Source: Xanthocytophaga flava (GTDB taxonomy: Bacteria > Bacteroidota > Bacteroidia > Cytophagales > 172606-1). From it: 64,000 bases of DNA. The DNA lies in NCBI GenBank assembly GCA_030068525.1, contig JASJOS010000024.1:1-64000 (forward strand). Reading direction: 5' to 3'. Each line of letters begins with the position of its first letter. Position 1 is the first letter of the stretch. Below, piece by piece: positions 8,502-15,963 of this stretch. Below the pieces are notes generated by a model that did not search any database, was not told the origin of the DNA, and saw nothing but the letters and a program-made list of their open reading frames with translations. The translations under genes were made by a program, and so were the position numbers.

Positions 8502-10412
8502 TTAATAAGTTTGTACCGTAATCTGAAGATGGGGTAAGGTATCTTTCAGTTTGGCAACTCCCTTCTGCCATCCATCATAATACTCTTTTCCATAAGAAGT
8601 GGTGACATCTACCGAGTAATGGTATAACACTAATTCTTTGAGACTGGACATTTTCTGAATCGTCTTTCGATTGGTAGCTACCTCTGTCATTACATTCTGA
8701 GAACAGATAATCCGTTCAACGTCTGTAAATTCCAGTAGTTCTGTGGGCAGTTTAAACTTTCCAAAATAACTATCATCTGTAAACAAGACATTGAGTGTTT
8801 TTTCTTCCAGCTGTGCTTTAATGGCAAGCCGGCCTGGTTCGCCTCCTGTTACAAAACATCGTTTGACGAGGTAATGAAAAGACCGAAGAAATCCTTCATC
8901 ATTATAGGACTTCATCCGCTGGCTGTTTTCAATAGCAAATATGCGTAATCCTGCTGCTACAAGCTTGTTAAGGTCAAAGAGTTCAGATGGTTTGTCAAAT
9001 AGTAAGTCAATAGTTTTGTAAAATCCTGCCTTCTGTTGTTTGACAATGAAATCATGTTGTTCCGGTGTTGTATATTTTTCAAGAAGCTTCTTAAAAGCAG
9101 CTCTATAACCTCCTGTTTTCAGGAAGCTCAATAGCAAAATCATATAGAATATATCCTTAGGTATGCCTCCACTCAGCATAATCTCTGTTGCGATTTTGAT
9201 GTTACTTTCTTCCTGGCTGTGTAACAGGCGAAATAAGTTTTCCTGGGTCTCCGCATCAGATTCTTTCAGATAAGGTCGATCAAGTTGTTGTAAAAAATCA
9301 CGTAAATGCTGTGGCAAAGCCAGTGGTAACTGATGCTTACCTATCTCTGTTATTTGTTTGGCTGTCAGGCTTTCTCCTATGCAAAGTGTGGTTGTGGTGG
9401 GAGTACGTTTTTCTGTGGCTTCGATACCATGTTGTTTTAGTTGCTCAATAGTCTCCGGAACAGATATTCCTTTAAACTTCCCAATCAGGGCAATATGTTG
9501 AGATGGGGTGCCTGTCTCCTTTAGTCGATTGACTACCTTCTTCAATAATTCCTGCATGGCTTTTCGGTTCAGTAACTCAATATCCATGCTCAGAGCAGGT
9601 AGCAGATCTTCTGTTGTCGCAGATTCATCTGGTTGGTTTTGTAACAGATTTAGATACAGCCCCCGCAGGCGTGTTGATGTGTTTTGTTTATTACACTGAG
9701 TAATCAACTTGGTAATCATGGCCTCCTTTAATTCTGTTTTTTTCAGAATTGGATTCGCATACAAAGAGATATTTGTCAACTCTTTAAGAGAGCTTAGCCA
9801 GGATGGAATTGTTGTGAGGTTATTACGGGATAAGTCAAGCGATTTAAGCTGTGAGAATGATTGTAGCTGTTCTGGCAGAGTTGTCAGATTTGCTTCTGAA
9901 AAGGAGAGTCGTGTAACTTTTTCTGGATTGAGATAAGGAAGGATATCGTGTATTTCTTCGAAAGATGTTAACTCCATATATAAGGCTGTTGCCTGAGATA
10001 AGGGTTCTGACAGAGAAATGGTACACCCTTGCAAGTGTATGGTTGTTAAATGAGGAAAGCCATTCAGGGATACAGAAAGAGGCTCTTCCGCATGATAGCG
10101 TGTATAGCCATAGCGAATCCATAGTTTTTGCAGTTGCGTAAATTTGTGCAACTGGCTAACAATTTGTTGCATCCAGACACCTTTATTTTCGAAGGCTCCG
10201 ATTTCTAATACCTGCCAGTGGGGCTGACTTAAAATTTCCTGAATGAGCAAATCGGGTTGTGGGTTTGAAATTTTTATCTCTTGTTTGGTGTAGGCATCTC
10301 CAGATGGTAATAGTAGCTCAAACTTGAACCAGGTACTAAACTCTGTGAAATCAATGCCAATGCAAGTAGGATAGGCCTGAAATGCCTCTGTTAAGGACGA
10401 AAAAGTATTCAT
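8502..10412 (-). CDS. LRR protein with BRCT-like domain, paralogue 3 of the MoxR cluster
   Basis: A 636-residue paralogue most similar to the next one upstream (11223-13178). Both begin with a short region ending in YPTCIG or YPQCIG, have LRRs at about 115-225 (LKSLDLSRNNLTTIP is the clearest), then a DIELLNRKA helix (277-285). The BRCT-like segment is at about 306-373 (IALIGKFKG ... TTTLCIGESLTAKQI ... PQHLRDFL) and the common motif at 379-418 (PYLKESD...ENLFRLLHSQEESNIK...SGGIP). No signal peptide or membrane segment. Probable recognition or effector subunit of the MoxR/vWA system; no enzymatic motif was seen. Confidence 0.8.
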   Translation of the reverse strand: MNTFSSLTEAFQAYPTCIGIDFTEFSTWFKFELLLPSGDAYTKQEIKISNPQPDLLIQEILSQPHWQVLEIGAFENKGVWMQQIVSQLHKFTQLQKLWIRYGYTRYHAEEPLSVSLNGFPHLTTIHLQGCTISLSEPLSQATALYMELTSFEEIHDILPYLNPEKVTRLSFSEANLTTLPEQLQSFSQLKSLDLSRNNLTTIPSWLSSLKELTNISLYANPILKKTELKEAMITKLITQCNKQNTSTRLRGLYLNLLQNQPDESATTEDLLPALSMDIELLNRKAMQELLKKVVNRLKETGTPSQHIALIGKFKGISVPETIEQLKQHGIEATEKRTPTTTTLCIGESLTAKQITEIGKHQLPLALPQHLRDFLQQLDRPYLKESDAETQENLFRLLHSQEESNIKIATEIMLSGGIPKDIFYMILLLSFLKTGGYRAAFKKLLEKYTTPEQHDFIVKQQKAGFYKTIDLLFDKPSELFDLNKLVAAGLRIFAIENSQRMKSYNDEGFLRSFHYLVKRCFVTGGEPGRLAIKAQLEEKTLNVLFTDDSYFGKFKLPTELLEFTDVERIICSQNVMTEVATNRKTIQKMSSLKELVLYHYSVDVTTSYGKEYYDGWQKGVAKLKDTLPHLQITVQTY

Positions 10413-10484
10413 AAACTGTTGTTAGATAGCTGGTCTTCTGAGTATAAAGTGTATTGTTAGCTTATATAAAGAATGTTTTTCTAT

Positions 10485-11180
10485 TCAAGGATAAATAACC
10501 AAAGACTTTATTAGTGTATTTATTTTCTTTAGTACCGTTGGCTTAAAAACGCCATCAGGTAGACGCTGTAGATTATCATAAAGTTTCACATCATTGGCAA
10601 GAGCTAGTTGGTTATTATAAAGATTCAATTCATAATGATCTTTTGAAATGATTTCTATAGCTGAAGATCCTCTATCCATGATCTATAAATTGACGTCTGG
10701 GTACAATTTACCTAGTTGGAATATTTCCTGATTCATTTCTTTCCTTGTGGGTATATTTAGTAATCCGTTATTTATGGCATTTTGAATAAAAGTTTTCCAT
10801 CCTTCTTTGGGAGATATTGCTTTCCGTTCCAATCGTCTTGTGTAAGAATAATCTAAATGAGTACGTTCCCCTTTCCATTCCTTTCCATAAAGGGAATATC
10901 TGAAACAATAAAATCCACGAAAACTTTTAAACAAATACAGCCGAATCTCATAATCATTCTTAAAGGAGGTAGAGTCAGAGATTTGTAGTAGTTTTTTACA
11001 TCGTAGAAAGGATTCATATTCTCCATAGCTTTCAGATGAATATCGGGGTATATGTAACATCTCCTTAAAGGAGAGGGATGTGTCTACTTTTGTAGTGACA
11101 GGTGGTTTCAAAGAAGTTTCTTTCTTCTCATTTTTGCAACCCAATAAAAGGCATAAAATTAGGTAATAGTATAGCTTCAT
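10485..11180 (-). pseudogene. Small lipoprotein gene split by an in-frame TAG
   Basis: The upstream part (11180 to 10683, 165 residues) begins MKLYYYLILCLLLGCKN, a lipoprotein signal with the lipobox cysteine near residue 15. It ends at a TAG (10683-10685). The frame stays open after the TAG for another 65 codons (IMDRGSSAIEIISKDHYEL..., to 10485) with no frameshift, and this extension has the look of the C-terminal half of the same domain. Read through, the product would be about 231 residues. The likely explanation is a recent nonsense mutation; a sequencing error or a genuinely short protein are alternatives. It lies inside the LRR/MoxR cluster between paralogues 3 and 4, in the same orientation. 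Function unknown. Confidence 0.6.
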
Positions 11181-11222
11181 TGTTGACAGTGGATTCCAGT
11201 TAACAGCTTTTAAAGGGTATTA

Positions 11223-13178
11223 CTAATTCTCATAATTTTTTAAAGTAACCTCTATCGTAGGAAATAGCTCTGCCAGTTGTTGCTTGTCTACAGATACCTG
11301 GGAGAGCTTATATAACTCAAGTTTTTTGAGCTGATTCATTTTCTTCAATAGCTTCACATTGTTGGGCATAGTGGCACAGGCATAGGAGCAAATGATTTTT
11401 TCAACCTGCTTGAACTCCTGTAATTCTTTGGCAAATTGAAACTGATCTTTAGCTGTAGCACTTGAGAAAAGCAAATCCAGTGTATTTCCGTCTGTCATCT
11501 TATGATACAGGTGCTGAGCTGGGTCACCACCTAATCGAAGGCTTTTTTTGAACACATCCCGGAATGCATAGTAGTTGGTGCGTCCGGGAGGATAGACCCG
11601 ATTCCGAAACTCTATAGGTGTATATAGTACCTGTAAGCCAGCTTTTAAAACCCGTTGGATATCAAACTCACTGGATTCAAGTAGCTTGTTTATAACCACA
11701 TCAAATTCTTTCTGCCGGTATTTCTTAATAAAGTCGTATTGTTGTGCTGTTGCGTATTTTTCCAGTAAAGGTCGAAAATACTTCCAATGGAAGGTTCCTT
11801 TGCGTATTCCTAACCACAAGATCTGATAAAAAAGACCATCCGGGATCCCTCCGGCCATCATCATCTGTGCCGCCAGTTTGACTGTACTTTCTTCATCACT
11901 CACAATCAGACGGCTTAGATTTTCCTGCATTTCTTCTCCGGATTCTTTCAGATACGGTGTCTCCAACTTCTCCAGAAATTCTTTCAGATGCTGAGGCACA
12001 ATCAGCCGGAAATTTTTTGATAGAATGGTTTTAACTTGTTCGGCTGTAAGGGCATCTCCTACACATACATAGGTAGTGGTATCACTTAGTTTATCACTTG
12101 CTTTTATCTTGTGTTTCTTCAATTGAGACAAGATGTCTTTTGTTGACCAGCCTTTGACCTTGCCTACTATAGAAATCATATCTTTTTCACTGGTAAAGTG
12201 CTGATTCAGTGAATCGGAGAGTATAGAGGCTAGTTGATTAGTCGCTTTTCTTCTCAACAGCTCAATATCAGATGTTAGTGCCCAAAGTAATCCTGTCATA
12301 TCATCCTCTACAGTCTGTTTGCCTTTTTCCTGTAGTAATGCACTAAAGAATTCACGCAATGATTTCGGGAACTGATTTTCATCACACCAATGGATTAATC
12401 GAAGCAATACTGTTTTGCCTTTGATTTCTGTCTCCATTGTGAGCGGGTTCTGATTCAGTAACAGATCTTCCAGTTGAGTTAGTGAAAATAACTCGTAGGG
12501 GATATGAGTCAATTGATTGTTATTCAGGTTAAGCAATTTCAGATTAGTGTGAGCGCTTATACCTGTGAGATCCGAAATTTTGTTTCCTGTCAGTCCCAGA
12601 TAGGTCAATTTTTTGAATTGTTGCAGGTTTGTAGGTAAGGTCGTAAGACCTGCATGCCGTAACTCTAGTTTTTGCAGTGTGTCAGGGTTTAAAGCCTCCA
12701 GAATGGGTGTTACATCTGTCTTTTGAAAACTACCTAGTATAAACGTATGAATAGTGGGGAGAGGTTCTTTAACCTGTACTTCTACCTCATTTAGATTTGC
12801 TATTTCCAGAAAGGAGAGTCCTTGCAATGAAACTTTGCCATCAGGCATTTGAAATGGATGTTTGTATTCAAGTTTTCGTAAATTTTTAAACTGGTACAGG
12901 TTGTCCAGTAGCTGTTGGACAAATTCATTTCTCTGTTCCAGTTTAAAGGACATCACTTCCCAATGAGTTTGGGTCAGAATCGCTTCAAGTATCTTTTCAT
13001 CTATATCGGTAATGGTCTCTGTACTGAGAAGCTCCTCGGTTAGTGACTGATCGATGGAATGCGGAAGTACTAATCTGAGCAGAAATGTGACATGACCATA
13101 CGCCTTTGTCTCTATTTTGGCTCCTATACACTGAGGATATTTTAGTAAAAGCTTTTTGAGATCTAAAAATGCAGTCAT
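11223..13178 (-). CDS. LRR protein with BRCT-like domain, paralogue 4 (first gene of the MoxR cluster)
   Basis: A 651-residue cytosolic protein and the promoter-proximal gene of the cluster. LRRs cover about residues 165-250 (LTYLGLTGNKISDLT, LKLLNLNNNQLTHIP, LEDLLLNQNPL). A DIELLRRKA helix (304-312) precedes the BRCT-like segment (about 334-402: MISIVGKVKG ... TTTYVCVGDALTAEQV ... PQHLKEFLE) and the shared motif PYLKESGEEMQEN..RLIVSDEESTVKLAAQM...GGIP (408-446). The C-terminal part ends in an LRR-like cap. A TATCTTTG promoter-like box sits about 20 bases before the ATG, and there is no co-directional gene within 390 bp upstream, so transcription of the cluster probably starts here. Confidence 0.82.
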   Translation of the reverse strand: MTAFLDLKKLLLKYPQCIGAKIETKAYGHVTFLLRLVLPHSIDQSLTEELLSTETITDIDEKILEAILTQTHWEVMSFKLEQRNEFVQQLLDNLYQFKNLRKLEYKHPFQMPDGKVSLQGLSFLEIANLNEVEVQVKEPLPTIHTFILGSFQKTDVTPILEALNPDTLQKLELRHAGLTTLPTNLQQFKKLTYLGLTGNKISDLTGISAHTNLKLLNLNNNQLTHIPYELFSLTQLEDLLLNQNPLTMETEIKGKTVLLRLIHWCDENQFPKSLREFFSALLQEKGKQTVEDDMTGLLWALTSDIELLRRKATNQLASILSDSLNQHFTSEKDMISIVGKVKGWSTKDILSQLKKHKIKASDKLSDTTTYVCVGDALTAEQVKTILSKNFRLIVPQHLKEFLEKLETPYLKESGEEMQENLSRLIVSDEESTVKLAAQMMMAGGIPDGLFYQILWLGIRKGTFHWKYFRPLLEKYATAQQYDFIKKYRQKEFDVVINKLLESSEFDIQRVLKAGLQVLYTPIEFRNRVYPPGRTNYYAFRDVFKKSLRLGGDPAQHLYHKMTDGNTLDLLFSSATAKDQFQFAKELQEFKQVEKIICSYACATMPNNVKLLKKMNQLKKLELYKLSQVSVDKQQLAELFPTIEVTLKNYEN

Positions 13179-13198
13179 TGAATACTATTTTAACCAAA

Positions 13199-13206
13199 CA
13201 AAGATA
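13199..13206 (-). promoter_or_regulatory. Candidate -7 box (TATCTTTG) for the LRR/MoxR cluster
   Basis: Read on the minus strand, TATCTTTG matches the Bacteroidota TAnnTTTG element and lies 20 bases from the ATG of the first LRR gene. No good TTTG -33 box is present at 19-21 bases, so support is partial. Confidence 0.4.
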
Positions 13207-13503
13207 GAATGTTTCGAACAGGATGTATCATTTCGATAATAATCTCACCTAAATACAAAGATTAGTATACGCAGAAAATGTTCTTTGTGTTTTAATGAAG
13301 ATTGTTTCTTTCCTATATGTGTTACCAGAATACACACCTGGAATCCTGCAGACCTGGCCTTGGTTTGGAAAGTACGATAAAAGGGAGAAGAAATTACTAA
13401 CTAGAATGAATACAAAAAATGGAAGCCGTTAGCCTGAAAGCCTACACAAATTCGATAGTGATGCAAAAAAAGCAAAAAAATGTAACGATAAAATTTGAGA
13501 CAG
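13207..13503. other. Intergenic region before the LRR/MoxR cluster
   Basis: About 300 AT-rich bases separating the first LRR gene from the hairpin downstream of the response regulator. No reading frame, repeat or RNA could be recognised. Confidence 0.4.
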
Positions 13504-13542
13504 AATAGTATTTACTGATGGTTGTCGCCAGTAAATACTATT
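13504..13542 (-). terminator. Hairpin downstream of the response regulator
   Basis: A perfect 14-bp stem (AATAGTATTTACTG paired with CAGTAAATACTATT) with an 11-base loop, 36 bases beyond the stop codon at 13578. In the minus direction it is followed after a few bases by AATTTTATC. Probable intrinsic terminator. Confidence 0.6.
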
Positions 13543-13577
13543 AGTCTGGAAAGCAAAAAGTTATCATTCTCTGCTAC

Positions 13578-14015
13578 TTATTTTTTCTCTTTAAGATGCA
13601 TAATCTTTTCAACCAGCGACTGGGTCAGCGGTTTGGTGAAATAACCACTCAAAAGAGGATGTGATTTGGCTTGTTGGACATCATCAGGTGATACAGATGA
13701 ACTCAGCATAGCAATTTTCAGGAGAGAGGGCCATTCGGGTAAGTTAAATGTAAAACGTTCCAGCCATTCCCATCCTGATATACAGGGCATATTGATATCT
13801 AATAGTACGATAGGTACTATTGGCGGACGTGAATTACGCTGTGAGCCAAATTCTTCTGTAAGTGTATGCAATGCCTCAACCGGATCTGTAAAGCTGATAA
13901 TCTGGCAATCAGATAACCACATTTTCAACATTCGGGTATGAATGATATGAAATAATTCGTCATCGTCTATAATATAAAGACGGAGTTGTTCCTTTTCTAA
14001 CGAGGCCGGAGTCAT
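13578..14015 (-). CDS. Single-domain response regulator (CheY-like receiver)
   Basis: A 145-residue receiver domain without an output domain. The acidic pocket is IIDDDE (about 15-20), the phospho-acceptor is Asp73 in VLLDINMP, the conserved switch Ser/Thr is in AMLSSS, and the Lys is in YFTKPL (Lys128). Such stand-alone receivers act in phosphorelays or by protein contact; in Cytophagales they are often partners of orphan hybrid kinases. It is monocistronic, with a hairpin after the stop and no kinase next to it, so the cognate kinase is unknown. The loop between beta-3 and the phosphorylation site region is slightly long (GSQRNSRPP insertion). Confidence 0.88.
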   Translation of the reverse strand: MTPASLEKEQLRLYIIDDDELFHIIHTRMLKMWLSDCQIISFTDPVEALHTLTEEFGSQRNSRPPIVPIVLLDINMPCISGWEWLERFTFNLPEWPSLLKIAMLSSSVSPDDVQQAKSHPLLSGYFTKPLTQSLVEKIMHLKEKK

Positions 14016-14279
14016 ACTAATTGGGTCTTGTTATCCCGCCTACCTCTCTTCTATAGGAATCCCAATTCGAAGGCTATCTATTGCATTCAGAACAATAGCT
14101 ACCTATACTCCACTGGAAGCATAGACCGTAAATTAAAGAGTATACAAGAGGTAGTTTCGGTTTTATTAGAGTCAGACAACCAATAGCCTGTCTACTACTA
14201 CTATATAACAGAATATGTAGATCAATAAGGGACTTGTATCGGTGAATAGAAAAAGGGAAACAGGCTTTGGGTTAACCTA

Positions 14280-14897
14280 TTATTTATCAAAGTCAGACCG
14301 AAAAAGGACATCCCATAAAGAAGAACTGACACCATAACCCTTGGTTGAATCCTGGTAATGATGGCGCATATGATGCTGTTTCATCTTTTTCATGAAGCCA
14401 TTTTTCATAGGCAAATGATGAAGGGCATAATGTGAAATGTCGTAAAACAGATAACCTGACACAAATGCTGCAAAAAAAGCCGGAACCATATTCATTGGCA
14501 GCAGGCTTTTAAAAAGCCAGTAGAAACCAAATGCTAATGGAATACTTACAGAGGGAGGCATTACGAGGCGAAGTGCATCATTGGGATAGTCGTGATGTAC
14601 ACCATGAAAGATAAAGTGCAATCGTTGTCCCCAGCTTGATTGGGGCTCAAAATGAAAGACAAACCGATGCAGGACATATTCTGTAATAGTCCATAGCAAG
14701 AGACCACCAGCCAGACTACCTAGAAATACGCCTATACTATTGTGCTGAACGGCTAGTGCCTGATATAGAAAATAGCCGATGACAGGAATATAGATAAAAA
14801 GAGGTACTGAAAAATGCACCTTGGATAATGGCTCTAATAAAGGACTTTTAAACATAGGAGTGGATTCCTGGCTATTAGAGACATACTGTTTTTTCAT
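14280..14897 (-). CDS. Fatty acid hydroxylase / sterol desaturase family protein
   Basis: A 205-residue membrane protein with the histidine clusters of the di-iron fatty acid hydroxylase superfamily: HRFVFHFE, HGVHHDYP, HYALHH and HHMRHHYQD. Three to four hydrophobic segments surround them. The arrangement resembles the hydroxylase part of yeast Scs7-type fatty acid 2-hydroxylases, without the cytochrome b5 domain, so hydroxylation of a lipid acyl chain (for example in sphingolipids or sulfonolipids of this phylum) is the likely activity. It starts 6 bp after the DUF4833 gene and was probably transcribed with it. Confidence 0.88.
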   Translation of the reverse strand: MKKQYVSNSQESTPMFKSPLLEPLSKVHFSVPLFIYIPVIGYFLYQALAVQHNSIGVFLGSLAGGLLLWTITEYVLHRFVFHFEPQSSWGQRLHFIFHGVHHDYPNDALRLVMPPSVSIPLAFGFYWLFKSLLPMNMVPAFFAAFVSGYLFYDISHYALHHLPMKNGFMKKMKQHHMRHHYQDSTKGYGVSSSLWDVLFRSDFDK

Positions 14898-14903
14898 GAC
14901 GGG

Positions 14904-15461
14904 TCAGGGTTTAAATAGTTGCACTACTTCTTTTCCAGTGGTAGGATCAGTTCCTTTTACTTCTACACATACTACATTCGGAACCCAGAATGATCCCCCT
15001 TCGATCTGGAGAAAGACTTTGTTTACGTCTATCGTTTTACCATTGATGGTAGTGTGTATGCGATAACGATTCAGAAGTGCTGACCATTCCAGATAGAGTA
15101 GTTGTTTCTTGTAGGAAACAAAAGAAAGCTCAAATCGATTATCCGCTAATTTACGGGTTTTCAGTCCATAAGCAAATTGTCTCTGAATATAAGAAAGTTC
15201 CTCTTTTTGTCCATTCTCTCCATAGCGTATCCAGTAAGCATGTACAGGTTCTTCTGTGTCGAGTTTACCTTTCTTCATATTCAGATCATACATAATGGTA
15301 TTGTGATTGGGTGTACGCTGAATATAGAAGAGAGTCTGATCACTTACAGGGGGAGTCGGAAAGGTATGTTGCAATTTGCAAATACAGGGAAGCGCATTGT
15401 CAACAGTTTTATCGTGTAATGTGAAGGATAGAAGAAATAGGGGTATTATAAGAAATTTCAT
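14904..15461 (-). CDS. DUF4833 domain protein, exported
   Basis: A 185-residue protein with a hydrophobic signal sequence (MKFLIIPLFLLSFTL) and no lipobox, so periplasmic or surface-exposed. After the signal, LFYIQRTPNHNTIMYDLN, PVHAYWIRYGENG and ELSYIQRQFAYGL match the DUF4833 family; the family's function is not established. It is the first gene of a two-gene unit with the fatty acid hydroxylase (6-bp gap), which hints at a role at the envelope or with lipids. Confidence 0.8.
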   Translation of the reverse strand: MKFLIIPLFLLSFTLHDKTVDNALPCICKLQHTFPTPPVSDQTLFYIQRTPNHNTIMYDLNMKKGKLDTEEPVHAYWIRYGENGQKEELSYIQRQFAYGLKTRKLADNRFELSFVSYKKQLLYLEWSALLNRYRIHTTINGKTIDVNKVFLQIEGGSFWVPNVVCVEVKGTDPTTGKEVVQLFKP

Positions 15462-15906
15462 GTTTTTAGGCTACTTTGCCTTTTATCGGTATGGTTATTA
15501 TCTGACAACACAGATACAGTTTGTATGGTTCGCTTTGGCTTTATATGCGAAGATATAGATCTGTTTGTTCTTTTTATAAAAATTTGTGACCTGTTAGTAT
15601 TCTTATTGTTTTCCTTATTGAATAGTCCTTTATATACTTAGGCATGACTCTTCCTAATTTTTTAAATATAGGCATTAGTTAATTTTTGAGAAAGTTCTCT
15701 TTCTGAGTTGGTTCATTGCCACTCTCTTCACTATATCACAGGCTTCTTCATTTTTTTGGCAAGCAAAAAATGAAGAGATTAGTGGAAGAACAATGATTAG
15801 GAATCTGAGAAACTCAGGAAGAGAGATTTCTAAAAGTTCGTAAGTTGAAAGAAAATAACAAGTCTGAAAAGACCTTGGCTAATAACCATCAAAAAATATA
15901 GAACAA
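15462..15906. other. Intergenic region containing a palindromic repeat
   Basis: Spacer between the DUF4833 start and the dcp terminator. It contains the GGCAAGC-loop palindrome at 15746-15775 (listed separately). The rest is AT-rich with no recognisable gene. Confidence 0.4.
15746..15775. repeat. GGCAAGC-loop palindrome, copy 1
   Basis: CTTCATTTTTT and AAAAAATGAAG form an 11-bp stem around a T-GGCAAGC loop. A second copy with the same core and different outer arms is at 57850-57879. Such T6-GGCAAGC-A6 palindromes look like small dispersed intergenic repeats. Confidence 0.5.
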
Positions 15907-15950
15907 GATACCATCTATTGGTAGAATATTTCAAATCCTCAGATGGTATC
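15907..15950 (-). terminator. Hairpin downstream of dcp
   Basis: A perfect 10-bp inverted repeat (GATACCATCT with AGATGGTATC) with a 24-base AT-rich loop, 14 bases beyond the stop codon at 15964. Probable terminator for the minus-strand peptidase gene; there is no strong T-run. Confidence 0.45.
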
Positions 15951-15963
15951 TGATAAAGAGAGA

